DNA from: Limisphaerales bacterium
GTDB taxonomy: Bacteria; Verrucomicrobiota; Verrucomicrobiia; Limisphaerales; UBA1096
Length of the DNA stretch: 51,604 nucleotides
Direction of reading: 5' to 3'
Assembly: GCA_004213515.1 (NCBI GenBank)
Contig: SHAK01000014.1
Span: 1-51,604 of the forward strand
Part shown: positions 25,970-35,252 of the stretch, piece after piece
Layout of the letters: each line of letters begins with the position of its first letter
Position numbering within the stretch: position 1 is the first letter of the stretch
The notes under the pieces: generated by a model
Told to the model about the DNA's origin: nothing
Seen by the model: the letters and a program-made list of their open reading frames with translations, nothing else
Database searches by the model: none
Translations under genes and position numbers: made by a program

Positions 25970-26920
25970 CTAATTTTTCAGTTTGGGAGGATATTTTTGT
26001 GGCCCATCTTGGGGATGGATACCTTGGGTCTTGGTTTTTAGTCTGTAGACTTTGTCAAAACAAGTTATGTACATGTATTCCATATTTCGACCAGCAAAGG
26101 TTACGCTGCTTATCCCCTTGATACCGTTAGGGCCAGGAATGACGCCGCTTAATCGTCCTGTTGGGTCAAAATATTGTACTCCTAGTTCGGTAGCGACGTA
26201 GTAACGTCCATAGGCGTCGGTGATCATTCCGTCACCTTTGGCTGACGACTGAAAGTTTGGAAGAATCGTACGCTTTGTTGGATCGGGTTTGCGGCGCATT
26301 GTCATGTAGGGTTGTTTGAATTTTAGGCTGCCATCTGTTTCGATGCGAAACGCCCAACAGTGTTTCCCCTTATAATCTGATACAACAAGTGTCCCTTGGT
26401 CGGGTGATAGGCAGATTCCATTTGGTGCGGTGATGCCTTTGTCGGCAACCTTGATTTCACCAGTTTTAGTATTGAAGAAAGTTACCTGTTTTTTTTTGGT
26501 TTCTGTAAAATAAAGATAACCTTTATGAGTAATAACTAGATCATTTGGATGAACATCCTTAACTATTACTTTTATTTCGTTATTTTTAGGATTTATTTCA
26601 ACAACTTCATGTTTTTTTGCTCGGCAGGCATATAGATTTCCATTAGAGCCAAACTTCATGCCGCTGATTCCGGTTACTCCATTTAAGTATGGGGTTACTT
26701 TCTCCATTGAAATAAATGAAAATAATCCGTGCTTGCTTTGCATATCTGAGAAAAAAAAGTTTCCTTTGTTATCAGCGGTTGGCGCATCTGTGAAACCATT
26801 CTGGTTTGAAACCAACTCCCAATTTTCGTTGGGTATCAACAACTGTGACAATGGCATGTCTTGGGGGAATCCAAAATTCACTAGGAAGATTCCAGTTAAG
26901 GTTGTAATTAATTGTTTCAT
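25970..26920 (-). CDS. SMP-30/gluconolactonase/LRE-like secreted protein
   Basis: A six-bladed propeller protein with N-terminal signal peptide (about 1-19). Family features include EGPTAD-like FTDAPTADNKGNFFFSD near 44-60, APNGICLSPDQGTLVVSDYKG near 162-182 and GDGMITDAYGRYYVA near 230-244, whose acidic and Asn residues line the metal site. Characterised members hydrolyse sugar lactones. In this operon it may open aldonolactones released from oxidised polysaccharide; that is inference. 53 bases separate it from the downstream sulfatase and 17 from the upstream esterase gene. Confidence 0.84.
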   Translation of the reverse strand: MKQLITTLTGIFLVNFGFPQDMPLSQLLIPNENWELVSNQNGFTDAPTADNKGNFFFSDMQSKHGLFSFISMEKVTPYLNGVTGISGMKFGSNGNLYACRAKKHEVVEINPKNNEIKVIVKDVHPNDLVITHKGYLYFTETKKKQVTFFNTKTGEIKVADKGITAPNGICLSPDQGTLVVSDYKGKHCWAFRIETDGSLKFKQPYMTMRRKPDPTKRTILPNFQSSAKGDGMITDAYGRYYVATELGVQYFDPTGRLSGVIPGPNGIKGISSVTFAGRNMEYMYITCFDKVYRLKTKTQGIHPQDGPQKYPPKLKN

Positions 26921-26937
26921 CCTTGATCCCTTTAAAT

Positions 26938-28638
26938 TTAGTGGTCAGCCCAAAGCCAACGAAGAGCCTCTGGTAAAAGAATGCCGCCATGGCGTAAGTT
27001 GTGTTTACCTTGTCCGTAAACGAACTTGTAGTCCCAGTTCATAAACTTAAGTGCTGCTTCCATTTGAAGATTACCTAATGGCCAGTTTCCATGTGAGTTG
27101 TTTAGATCATTTTCGCCAGCCTCAAGAAAGATGCGTATTTTCTTTGGTGCAGTTTTTCGAATCCAGCTCGGGTATATATTGCCGCCGCGAATATTGGTGA
27201 AGCTGCCGATCATAGAGTAAACCTTGCTAAAGGCATCGGGTCGTTCCCATGCAACGGTAAAAGCGCATATTCCACCACTACTTGCTCCACATATTGCTCG
27301 ATCCTTTGCTTTTTTAGATAGGTTGTATTTCATTCCCACAGTGGGAAGTAGTTCTTTGAGTAAAAAACGAACGTATTGGTCTCCTAGCGAGTCATACTCA
27401 TAGCTGCGATTATTCGCCTGCCAACGGTTATCGGGAAATTTATCCCCAAGGTGGCCTGGGTTGACAAAGATGCCAATGGTTACTGGCATTTCCCCCTTGT
27501 GGATAAGATTATCGAAAACGATTTGTGCTCGAACGTCGCCGTCTTCCTTTATGAAGGCATGACCATCTTGAAAAACCATCACACAAGCAGGTTTGGTTGG
27601 ATTGTACTGTGATGGAACGTAGACGTGATACTCTCGCTTTGTGCCCTTGAATATCATGCTCTCGTGGATGTGTTTCGTTATCTTTCCTGATGGGACGCCC
27701 TCTTGCCGTTTTGAGTCAGCTGTGAATGGGTATTCAGGTATAATTGCTACAACCGAATCGGATTTCTGGGTAGAGGATGTCTCTGCGAAAATCCATTTGG
27801 CTGAATTTGGAAAAATTGCTCCTCCATGACTGCCACTATGGCCACCATCTCCCCAGACAACCTTGTGGTCGTATCCTTTAAACTCTAGTGCCTTGGCAAC
27901 CTGTTGATTCGAAAGAGGCCAGTGACCGTGTAGATTGTTTAGATCATTACGACCCTCTTGAAGTAGGATTCGAATATTTTTCTTTTCTGTCTTTCGAATC
28001 AATGAGGGGTAGACGAATCCACCTCGAATATTGGTGAAACTACCGATATGACTAATCACTCCTCCGAAAAAATCAGGACGAAACCAGGCAGCCGTGAATG
28101 CAGCGACTCCTCCAGAGCTGTTACCACATATTGCGCGGTTAGATGGTTCATTACTGATTTTTAATTTGTGCTCTTTAATTATATGAGGCAGTAGTTCATT
28201 TATTATGAAACTTGCATACTGCGAATCTACCGTGTCGTATTCAAAAGCTCGATTTTTTCGGCTCTGGTTTCCGGGTTCTGCTGGAGGGATGATACCAGGG
28301 TTAACGAAAAGGCCTACGGTCAAGGGAAGCTCTCCACGGTGAATAAGATTGTCGAATACAATTGGCACGCGAGTATGGCCATTCTCGCGAATGAATCCTC
28401 CTCCGTCTTGAAATACCATCAGGTTAGCTTGTTTTTTGCCATCATACTGAGCTGGGATATAAACCCAGTAATCGCGCTCAGTGCCGGGAAAATGTATGCA
28501 TTTAGTCCATTTTGCTTGGATGACCTTGCCTTTGGGAACGCCAGATTGACGCTTAGCTAAGGGGCCTGGTTGATAATCAACTGCCTGGCTTAAAGGGGAG
28601 AAGCCAATCGCAAAGGCCAGAGCAATAGATTTATACAT
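26938..28638 (-). CDS. tandem-duplicated esterase (alpha/beta hydrolase, enterochelin-esterase-like)
   Basis: Two copies of an esterase domain in one protein after a signal peptide (about 1-19). Copy 1 spans about 30-287 and copy 2 about 310-566. Each has a nucleophile elbow: GNSSG (S174) and GASSG (S453), with FTNIRGG near 201 and 480, and histidines H267/H271 and H546/H550. The repeats are aligned along their length ([52 protein letters not shown] and [18 protein letters not shown]). Probably removes acyl, feruloyl or acetyl groups from glycans in the periplasm or outside. Single-domain versions are common; fused tandem ones are less so. Confidence 0.88.
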   Translation of the reverse strand: MYKSIALAFAIGFSPLSQAVDYQPGPLAKRQSGVPKGKVIQAKWTKCIHFPGTERDYWVYIPAQYDGKKQANLMVFQDGGGFIRENGHTRVPIVFDNLIHRGELPLTVGLFVNPGIIPPAEPGNQSRKNRAFEYDTVDSQYASFIINELLPHIIKEHKLKISNEPSNRAICGNSSGGVAAFTAAWFRPDFFGGVISHIGSFTNIRGGFVYPSLIRKTEKKNIRILLQEGRNDLNNLHGHWPLSNQQVAKALEFKGYDHKVVWGDGGHSGSHGGAIFPNSAKWIFAETSSTQKSDSVVAIIPEYPFTADSKRQEGVPSGKITKHIHESMIFKGTKREYHVYVPSQYNPTKPACVMVFQDGHAFIKEDGDVRAQIVFDNLIHKGEMPVTIGIFVNPGHLGDKFPDNRWQANNRSYEYDSLGDQYVRFLLKELLPTVGMKYNLSKKAKDRAICGASSGGICAFTVAWERPDAFSKVYSMIGSFTNIRGGNIYPSWIRKTAPKKIRIFLEAGENDLNNSHGNWPLGNLQMEAALKFMNWDYKFVYGQGKHNLRHGGILLPEALRWLWADH

Positions 28639-28663
28639 GGTTAAATTCCGAATAGGATAAGCG

Positions 28664-30028
28664 TTATTTTTTAGACGGTTTTTGCCATGGAGTTTTACCT
28701 GCTCGTTGGTAGTGAAGTCTCAGAGCAGTGGAGAGTTCGTTAAATTTTTCACGGTTGGTGTTGGCGAGGTTATTCGACTCTAGGGGGTCATCCTTTAGAT
28801 TGTAAAGTTCGTAAGGATCGAACGGAGTGTTATGAACCAGCTTCCAGTTCCCTCTTCGAAGGGCGTGATAATCTTGTCCATTGTATCTTAATCCACCTTC
28901 TCGTCGGACAAAAACAAGGTCACGCTTGAGTGACTGCACTTGTCCTAGCATGGTAGGAAGAATGCTCTTGCCTTCGACGTAGCTCGGTATTTCAGCTCCT
29001 GCTGCTTCGCAGACAGTTGGGTAAAGGTCCATTGTGATTCCTACTAGGTTGTTGCGTGTGCTAGCCTTAATTTTTCCGGGCCATACGGCACAAGTAGGAA
29101 CTTTTAATCCGCCTTCATACATGTCTTGTTTACCGCCTCGATTGTTGCCGTTGGTTCCCCCGACATTTACCTGTCCTCCATTATCGCTACTGAAAATCGT
29201 TAGAGTGTTTTTGTATTGTCCGTTTTTCTTAAGGGCGTTGATTACTTGTCCTATGCCGTCATCCATATGTTCGATGAGAGCTACTAGTTTGGCCCTCTTT
29301 TCGCTAATGCCCGGTTCGCGTGACTTTACTTTTTTAAGCCAATCCTGAGGAGGCTGGATGGGTGTATGAGGTGCGTTGTAGGAGAGATACATGAAAAATG
29401 GCTCGTCCTTTCCTTTTCTTTCGTTCAAATAATCGATGCCCCACTTGGTTATAAGATCTGTGGCGTGGCCGGGGGGATCGATTTCCTTATGGTTTTCACG
29501 AAAGTAATTTATTCCGTGGCGACGGTGTTTATAGTAATCGTCAATCATGTCGCAGAGGAATCCTTTAAAAAAGTCAAAGCCTCGTACATTTGGCGTGTTA
29601 GGCTCTTCTAGTCCGAGGTGCCATTTTCCAACAATTGATGTGTGGTATCCTGCTTCTTTTAGTGTCTTAGGTAAAAGAGTTACATTAGGGGATAGCCAGC
29701 CCCAGTTGTTTTGTGGGTGAGTTCTAATTACTCCAGGTACACCAGCAATATCAGGATATGTTCCGCTTAATAAGGCCGCTCTAGTTGGGCTGCAAACGGG
29801 GCAATTCGCATAAAATGAATCAAAGCGCATTCCGCTAGAAATAAGTGAATCAATTTTTGGGGATTTTAAATCCTTTGCGCCATAGGAGGACAAGTCACCA
29901 TAGCCAAGATCGTCGACAAGGATAATTAAAACATTCGGTTTCTCTATTGCTTTCGACGAAGCTGGATTGACCAGAATGCTAGCAGTTATTGATAACAGAG
30001 CATAACGAATAAAGCTGTTTAGGTTCAC
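28664..30028 (-). CDS. secreted sulfatase, first gene of the sulfatase operon
   Basis: Signal peptide about 1-27, cleaved near SSKA. Metal site [10 protein letters not shown] (D39, D40), C79-S-P-T-R with Thr in the Ser position, [11 protein letters not shown], then GKWHLG near 138, APHTPIQPP near 222 and [10 protein letters not shown] near 280. The 454-aa size is normal. As the furthest upstream gene of the minus-strand run it is the likely site of the operon promoter, but no convincing promoter is visible in the 56 bases up to the SRP RNA. Confidence 0.92.
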   Translation of the reverse strand: MNLNSFIRYALLSITASILVNPASSKAIEKPNVLIILVDDLGYGDLSSYGAKDLKSPKIDSLISSGMRFDSFYANCPVCSPTRAALLSGTYPDIAGVPGVIRTHPQNNWGWLSPNVTLLPKTLKEAGYHTSIVGKWHLGLEEPNTPNVRGFDFFKGFLCDMIDDYYKHRRHGINYFRENHKEIDPPGHATDLITKWGIDYLNERKGKDEPFFMYLSYNAPHTPIQPPQDWLKKVKSREPGISEKRAKLVALIEHMDDGIGQVINALKKNGQYKNTLTIFSSDNGGQVNVGGTNGNNRGGKQDMYEGGLKVPTCAVWPGKIKASTRNNLVGITMDLYPTVCEAAGAEIPSYVEGKSILPTMLGQVQSLKRDLVFVRREGGLRYNGQDYHALRRGNWKLVHNTPFDPYELYNLKDDPLESNNLANTNREKFNELSTALRLHYQRAGKTPWQKPSKK

Positions 30029-30084
30029 GGAGATAAGGTAGCAATCCTAGTTACCAGTGAGCAAGCTTTGGAAGTGTGATAAAT

Positions 30085-30176
30085 GCCAGGGTTACCACGG
30101 CAAATACGAAGCAAACTGCCGTTGCTGCCTTCCGGCCCTGGCGGGGTTCGTAAGTCCGCACTCCGTGGACCCTGAC
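30085..30176 (-). ncRNA. ffs: signal recognition particle RNA (4.5S, small bacterial type)
   Basis: The reverse complement contains the SRP domain IV core CCAGGGCCGGAAGGCAGCAA with the conserved GGAA tetraloop flanked by the asymmetric bulge that binds Ffh M-domain. The ends pair (CAGGGT with ACCCTG, CCACGG with CCGTGG), giving one long hairpin of about 92 bases. The Alu-domain helices of the long type are absent. Works with Ffh to target membrane proteins. It lies between the MoeB-rhodanese gene and the sulfatase operon on the same strand. Confidence 0.95.
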
Positions 30177-30182
30177 ATAGCT

Positions 30183-30211
30183 AAACTATCTCTTGATGAG
30201 CTATGACTCAA
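30183..30211 (-). promoter_or_regulatory. candidate promoter of SRP RNA
   Basis: On the minus strand, TTGAGT (30211-30206) and TAGTTT (30188-30183) are separated by 17 bases, and the predicted start about 7 bases after the -10 coincides with the 5' end of the SRP RNA hairpin (about 30176). The match to -35 and -10 is only partial, so the position is the main support. Confidence 0.4.
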
Positions 30212-30231
30212 GGCATTTGGCAAAAAGATAA

Positions 30232-31380
30232 TTAGTATTTTGGGATATTGGGGTCCACTTCTTCTGACCATGTTGTGATACCGCCTTTTACGCTTTTCAA
30301 ATATTTAAACCCTTGCTCGCGCAAAAATCCTAATGCCTTAAGAGATCGCACCCCTGCTTTGCAATGTAAGTAAATAGTCTGATTAGGATCAAGTTCTGTA
30401 AAACGTTGTTCGATTTGACTGAGAGGAACAAGTTTTGTGCCTTCAACTTTTGCTATCTCAAATTCATCTTGCTCGCGGACATCTACTACTGCGATTCCAA
30501 GATCAGGATTTTCTAGTGCTCGCTTCATTTCCTGTACGTCGATTTCGTCTGGATTTTCATCAGGCTCAGCCGGTTGATCAGGTATTCCGCAAAACTCATT
30601 GTAATCTATTAGCTCTTTAATTGTTGGGTTGTCACCGCATATTGGGCACTTCGGATCTCTCCTTAGTTTTACCTCTCGAAATTTCATCTCTAAGGCATTA
30701 AATATGAGTAGTCGCCCTATCAATGATGATCCTTCACCAAGTGCTAACTTTATAATTTCAGTTGCTTGAATGCACCCAACAATTCCTGGTAATACCCCTA
30801 GAACTCCACCTTCTGCACAACTTGGAACCATCCCTGGTGGTGGAGGTTCTGGGTATAGGCAGCGGTAACAGGGGCCATCCATGCTAGGAGCAAAAACGCT
30901 TGCTTGACCGTCAAACCTGAAAATAGATCCATAAACATTTGGTTTTCCTTGTAGAACACAAGCATCATTTGTGAGATAGCGGGTAGGGAAATTATCTGTT
31001 CCATCAACAATAATATCGTAATCAGATACTAATTTCATGGCGTTCTCGCTTGTTAGCGGTGCCTCGTGTTTGTCGACGATCACATTTGGATTTATATCGT
31101 TGATTGTTTCTGTTGCTGAATCAACTTTGGGTCTGCCAACATCCTTGGTTCCATGGGCGATTTGGCGCTGAAGGTTTGAAAAATCTACTACGTCGAAATC
31201 CACTAAGCCAATTCGGCCTATCCCAGCAGCTGCAAGATACATGCTGATGGGGGAACCAAGTCCGCCGGTTCCAATGCATAGAACGCTCGCTGCTTTGAGT
31301 TTTTTTTGTCCTGCCATTCCAACTTCGGGAAGTATTAGGTGGCGGGAGTATCGGCGGATTTCGTCGTTGCTTAATTCCAT
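30232..31380 (-). CDS. MoeB/ThiF adenylyltransferase fused to rhodanese (MoeZ/MoeBR type)
   Basis: E1-like adenylyltransferase (about 1-250) plus rhodanese domain (about 275-382). It activates the C-terminal glycine of a sulfur-carrier protein (MoaD or ThiS type) and can supply persulfide sulfur from its rhodanese Cys. Visible motifs are the start ELSNDEIRRYSRHLILPEVG, GTGGLGSP nucleotide loop near 37-44, the R-x-N/Q-x-x-R like FSNLQRQ, zinc ligands CYRC and CPIC, and the rhodanese loop HCKAGVRS. Cytosolic. Isolated from other cofactor genes in this window, so whether it serves molybdopterin, thiamine or another sulfur carrier is undecided. Confidence 0.92.
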   Translation of the reverse strand: MELSNDEIRRYSRHLILPEVGMAGQKKLKAASVLCIGTGGLGSPISMYLAAAGIGRIGLVDFDVVDFSNLQRQIAHGTKDVGRPKVDSATETINDINPNVIVDKHEAPLTSENAMKLVSDYDIIVDGTDNFPTRYLTNDACVLQGKPNVYGSIFRFDGQASVFAPSMDGPCYRCLYPEPPPPGMVPSCAEGGVLGVLPGIVGCIQATEIIKLALGEGSSLIGRLLIFNALEMKFREVKLRRDPKCPICGDNPTIKELIDYNEFCGIPDQPAEPDENPDEIDVQEMKRALENPDLGIAVVDVREQDEFEIAKVEGTKLVPLSQIEQRFTELDPNQTIYLHCKAGVRSLKALGFLREQGFKYLKSVKGGITTWSEEVDPNIPKY

Positions 31381-31430
31381 TTTACGGGTTCGTAGTTTAC
31401 AGTAGTTTAAATAGTTTGGCCAAGTGTTGT

Positions 31431-32306
31431 TTAATTTGTAATGAAGCCTTGTTCAGTGAGCCAAAAAACTAAATCTTTTGCCCAAGGGTGTGTGTTATTA
31501 AATGGAGGCTTGTCTGCAAGACCGATTCCATGTCGTCCTTTTTGATATATATGAAGTGAAAATGGAACCTTTGACTTTCTGAGTGCAGAGGTGAAGAGAA
31601 GGCTGTTCTCTACAGGTACAGCTCGATCCTCCATTGTATGCCATATGAATGTAGGAGGAGTGTTTTTTTTGACCTGTTTTTCGCTGGAAAGTAAATCGAC
31701 AAGTTCCTCGGGAGGGTTGTCACCGAGTAAATTACGTTTGGACCCTTGATGAGTGAACTCACCCATAGTAATGACAGGGTAACATAAGATACCTAAATCG
31801 GGTCGCGAACTTGCTTGATCAATAAGATCTCGAGCTTTTGGGTCACCATTGTCGAAGTGTGTAATCATTGTTGATGTTAAATGACCTCCTGCTGATGAGC
31901 CCATGATCCCTATTTTATTAGGGTCGATATTCCATTTGTTCGATTTTGTTCTAACAGTTCGAATCGCTCTAGCGGCGTCCATAAGCATTATAGGATGCCT
32001 GTAACCAGCTGATCCGAGGCGATATTTTAGAACGAATGCATTAATTCCATGTTTTTGTAAAAACTGAGCATACGTTTTACCCTCATGTTGGGCTAGTCCT
32101 CCGTAACCGCCACCTGGGCATATTATAATAGCAGCTTTTGTGTTGTTCTCTTGTTTCACAAGAAAGGAAGTTAGGGTAGGTGTGTCTTCAGGTTTCTTAC
32201 CTTTTGCTCCTGGGGCCCCGTTCTTCCATAGGGGTAAAACTTTTTCTTGCGCAAAGATGCTAGAACTTAAAATTAAAATTACTAAAACTACAGTTGGGAA
32301 TTTCAT
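31431..32306 (-). CDS. secreted alpha/beta hydrolase, acetyl-esterase type
   Basis: Signal peptide 1-19 with cleavage after IFAQ. Serine hydrolase with oxyanion motif CPGGGYGGLA near 63-72, elbow GSSAGG near 135-140, an Asp in TMEDRAVPVEN near 226 and catalytic His in GRHGIGL near 260. These match BD-FAE or xylan/pectin acetylesterase-like proteins of polysaccharide loci. It probably removes acetyl groups from sugar polymers. Gene order places it just behind the ankyrin lipoprotein gene and before the MoeB-rhodanese gene, all on the minus strand. Confidence 0.86.
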   Translation of the reverse strand: MKFPTVVLVILILSSSIFAQEKVLPLWKNGAPGAKGKKPEDTPTLTSFLVKQENNTKAAIIICPGGGYGGLAQHEGKTYAQFLQKHGINAFVLKYRLGSAGYRHPIMLMDAARAIRTVRTKSNKWNIDPNKIGIMGSSAGGHLTSTMITHFDNGDPKARDLIDQASSRPDLGILCYPVITMGEFTHQGSKRNLLGDNPPEELVDLLSSEKQVKKNTPPTFIWHTMEDRAVPVENSLLFTSALRKSKVPFSLHIYQKGRHGIGLADKPPFNNTHPWAKDLVFWLTEQGFITN

Positions 32307-32330
32307 GTTGATTATAATTTATTTTTCTAA

Positions 32331-33152
32331 CTAATTTAATGCATCAAGTTCTTCGCCAGTTTTGCCTCCATTCTGTTTTAGAATTTTTATGATATCACTA
32401 TGATTATTACGTATTGCCCAGTCGAGAGGGGTATCACCAAATGCGATCGATATATTAATATTTGCTTTGTTAGCTAAAAGAATTTCTACAATTTCTTTTT
32501 TTCCTGTTGATGCAGCCTTGTGCAACGGGCTTGTTCCTCCGTTTCCGTTGACATTGGCTCCTTTACTTACAAGTAAGGCAACCATTTCAGGGAGTCCCTT
32601 GGAAACTGCGGAGTCTAAAGCTGTCTCAGCAAATGCATCTTTTGCATTAACATCAGCACCATTAGAGATAAGTATATTGACGACATTTGCTCGGTTTTTA
32701 TTTACTGCCGCAAACAATGCGGGTTCTTTACGTTCCCCACAGGTAATATTCCAGTCGGCACCATTTTCTATTAATACAGAGACTGCTTTTGCGTGGCCAC
32801 CTGATGATGCAGAATGTAACGGTGTGATTTCCTTGGAATCTTTTAAGTTAACATTTGCTTTATACTTTACGAGAAGCGCTACAACTTTATCTTTTCCAGC
32901 TCGAGCAGCATAATGAAGAGGAGTTGCTCCGTATTGATTAGTTTTATTAACTGAAGTCCCAGAATTGAGGTGTTGCTTAATTGTTTCAACATCTCCTTTG
33001 TATGCAGCTTGATGAATAGGAACGCTGGGTGAGTCAGTCTTTTTTGTTACATCTGAAGATTGTTGGTTCTCAGGTTGTGTCTTTATATTTTGAGTTGTCT
33101 GGCATCCTGTTAATGCTAAACAAACCACAGACGTAGTAATAATTAATTTCAC
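32331..33152 (-). CDS. ankyrin-repeat lipoprotein, seven repeats
   Basis: Lipoprotein signal ending ALTGC with Cys17, a polar linker of about 25 residues, then seven ankyrin repeats from about 45 (VPIHQAAYKGDVETIKQHL, ATPLHYAARAGKDKVVALL and so on) to the C-terminus. One repeat (KEPALFAAVNKN) departs from the TPLH start. This is the second ankyrin lipoprotein in the window; the other at 6465 has about five repeats. Both probably bind an unknown partner in the periplasm. The gene precedes the esterase gene by 24 bases and is likely co-transcribed with it. Confidence 0.88.
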   Translation of the reverse strand: MKLIITTSVVCLALTGCQTTQNIKTQPENQQSSDVTKKTDSPSVPIHQAAYKGDVETIKQHLNSGTSVNKTNQYGATPLHYAARAGKDKVVALLVKYKANVNLKDSKEITPLHSASSGGHAKAVSVLIENGADWNITCGERKEPALFAAVNKNRANVVNILISNGADVNAKDAFAETALDSAVSKGLPEMVALLVSKGANVNGNGGTSPLHKAASTGKKEIVEILLANKANINISIAFGDTPLDWAIRNNHSDIIKILKQNGGKTGEELDALN

Positions 33153-33221
33153 AGTGCACGGACAAATAACTTAAATTAGTTAATTTTCAAGTCGTAAACG
33201 CATGAAGTCAATTTAGTCGGG

Positions 33222-33674
33222 TCACTCTTTGTTTTTAGAGTCAATTGTAAGTGTTACCGGGCCATCATTAATTAAGGAAACCTCCATATTAGCTCCGAAC
33301 TTTCCTGTTTCTATTGGTTTTCTTAATACTGATTGAAGATTGTGAATAAATTTTTCGTAAAGAGGTACAGCTATGTTTGGGGCTGCTGCTTTTGTGAATG
33401 AGGGGCGATTGCCTTTTTTTGTGCTGGCGTAGAGCGTGAATTGACTTATTAGCAGGATATTACCTTGAACTTCAGAAATGGATTTGTTCATTAATCCATT
33501 ATCATCGGGGAATAACCTAATCCGAGAGATTTTACCGCAAAGCCAGTCAATATCCTGGAATGTATCGGTGTTCTCTATGCCTAGTAATATTAAGTAGCCT
33601 TTGTTAATTTTACCTTTTGTTTCCTTGTTTATTATCACAGAGGCTTTTTTGACTCGTTGGATCACCACTTTCAT
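33222..33674 (-). CDS. dtd: D-aminoacyl-tRNA deacylase
   Basis: Hydrolyses D-aminoacyl-tRNAs and glycine mischarged to tRNA-Ala, protecting translation. The conserved start MKVVIQRVKKASVIINKETK, the SQFTLYA motif near residue 78 and the NDGPVTLTIDS (Gly-Pro cis motif) near 134-144 identify it clearly. At 150 aa it is the usual length and forms a dimer. Cytosolic. It begins 16 bases after the sulfatase stop at 33691, so it shares that transcript. Confidence 0.95.
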   Translation of the reverse strand: MKVVIQRVKKASVIINKETKGKINKGYLILLGIENTDTFQDIDWLCGKISRIRLFPDDNGLMNKSISEVQGNILLISQFTLYASTKKGNRPSFTKAAAPNIAVPLYEKFIHNLQSVLRKPIETGKFGANMEVSLINDGPVTLTIDSKNKE

Positions 33675-33690
33675 TGATTAATATATAAGT

Positions 33691-35112
33691 TTATTCAAAT
33701 GGTTTTTTCCATAAAGGATTTGATACATGTTCAGTTTTGAATAGTTCTTCTGCTTTACTGACTATTTCGGGATGAATATTTGCGATATTATTTATTTCGC
33801 CAATATCATTTTTAAGATCGTAAATTTCAATAGGAGCTATTGCAGAGTTCTTGCGTAAGGCTTTCCATCTTCCAGATTCACCGAGAACTAATGCTTGAGC
33901 GCCTTTTTTTTCAAGAAATTCCCAGTAGATGAACTCTCGTTTTTTTTGTTGTTTTGAATTGTTAATTAACGTTGGAAGGAAGCTTATACTATCAAGTGCA
34001 GAAGGGGATGAAGTACCTGCTAATTCAGCAGCTGTTGCCATAAGGTCTCCGAAATAAAAAGGTTGATCACTCGTGCTACCTGCTTTTATGCGGTTAGGCC
34101 AATAAGCTATAGTTGGAACCCTAATGCCACCTTCGTAAAGATCTCGTTTCATCCCGCGAAGAGGGCCATTAGCATTAAAAAATTCAGGATCGTTTCCCCC
34201 TTCGCGATGATGGCCATTATCTGAGCTGAAAATTATAAGAGTATTATTTGAGATTTTATATTTATTTAATTTACTCAAGATTCTGCCGATATCTGAGTCC
34301 ATACGTGTAATCATGGCAGCTTGCCCTTTATTTTGATTCGTCCAATTTTTGTCTCTGTAAATCCCGTAATCCGGGACCTCTTGGCCGTCTTTGGTTCCTC
34401 GTTTTCCTTCGTTATTGGCATGAGGGATTGTGAAGGGTAGATAGAGAAAAAATTGTTCATTGTGATTCATGTCGATCCAATGCAATGCATTCTCGGTAAT
34501 TAGGTCGTGTGAATAGTCTCTACGAACAGAAGCCCAACCTGCCCCGGTTTTGGATTCTTGTTCTGGAATGTTGCGTAGTTTGATTCGGCTTTCGTTTTTT
34601 ATAAGAAATGTTGGGTAATAATTGTGGGCATGTCCTTGGTGTAAGTAACCGTAAAAAGAGTCAAATCCTTGTTTTGTTGGGATGCCATCTGTTCCTTCAT
34701 TTCCTAATCCCCACTTGCCAAAGCAGCCAGTCTTGTAGCCTGCCTTTTTGAAAAGTTCAGCTACTGTGAAGTCGCTTGGTCGCAAATTATGACGGCCATT
34801 TCCCCTTATGTAAGCATGTCCAGTGTGGAGTCCGGTCATTAGAACACAGCGGGATGGAGCGCAAACAGTTGAGCCGGCATAAAATTGTGTAAGCTTCATT
34901 CCTTTTTTTGCCATCCCATCAAGATTAGGTGTTTTAATTTTTTTTTGGCCAAAACAGCCTAAATCACCATAGCCCAAGTCATCTGCAAGAATGAAAATGA
35001 GGTTAGGTTTTCGGCTTACTTCCTTACCTGCCTTGGTACTGTTTGCCGAAATCAGGATAATTGTGGCAATTATTATGAATATTTTAGAAGGAATGAATTT
35101 GTATTCTTTCAT
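33691..35112 (-). CDS. secreted sulfatase with CAPSR active site
   Basis: Signal peptide about 1-28, metal motif [10 protein letters not shown] (D44, D45), formylglycine motif C84-A-P-S-R followed by MTGLHTGHAYIRGN, GKWGLG near 132, FTIPHANNEG near 225 and FSSDNGHHREG near 297. Length 473 aa. The GLHTGHAYIRGN stretch is typical of arylsulfatases of group S1. I chose ATG 35112 because the six residues upstream (to 35130) add nothing to the signal peptide. The codon use is more AT-rich than the sulfatase operon at 20895-30028, so its history may differ. Confidence 0.92.
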   Translation of the reverse strand: MKEYKFIPSKIFIIIATIILISANSTKAGKEVSRKPNLIFILADDLGYGDLGCFGQKKIKTPNLDGMAKKGMKLTQFYAGSTVCAPSRCVLMTGLHTGHAYIRGNGRHNLRPSDFTVAELFKKAGYKTGCFGKWGLGNEGTDGIPTKQGFDSFYGYLHQGHAHNYYPTFLIKNESRIKLRNIPEQESKTGAGWASVRRDYSHDLITENALHWIDMNHNEQFFLYLPFTIPHANNEGKRGTKDGQEVPDYGIYRDKNWTNQNKGQAAMITRMDSDIGRILSKLNKYKISNNTLIIFSSDNGHHREGGNDPEFFNANGPLRGMKRDLYEGGIRVPTIAYWPNRIKAGSTSDQPFYFGDLMATAAELAGTSSPSALDSISFLPTLINNSKQQKKREFIYWEFLEKKGAQALVLGESGRWKALRKNSAIAPIEIYDLKNDIGEINNIANIHPEIVSKAEELFKTEHVSNPLWKKPFE

Positions 35113-35252
35113 TTCGAATAGATTTTCCAATTATAGTTAAACACATGGATTGCAGCGAACATCTTTGAAATAAATTTAGTTAAAAACTTTTTTTATATTA
35201 TATTTTTTCTCTCGCTGAATCCAAATGATTCATCGTAATTTGCTTTTGAGTA

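Noticed and set aside
32467-32913. 148-codon plus-strand frame opposite the ankyrin gene
   Set aside because: Antisense shadow of a strongly repetitive ankyrin gene; the repeated composition explains the lack of stops.
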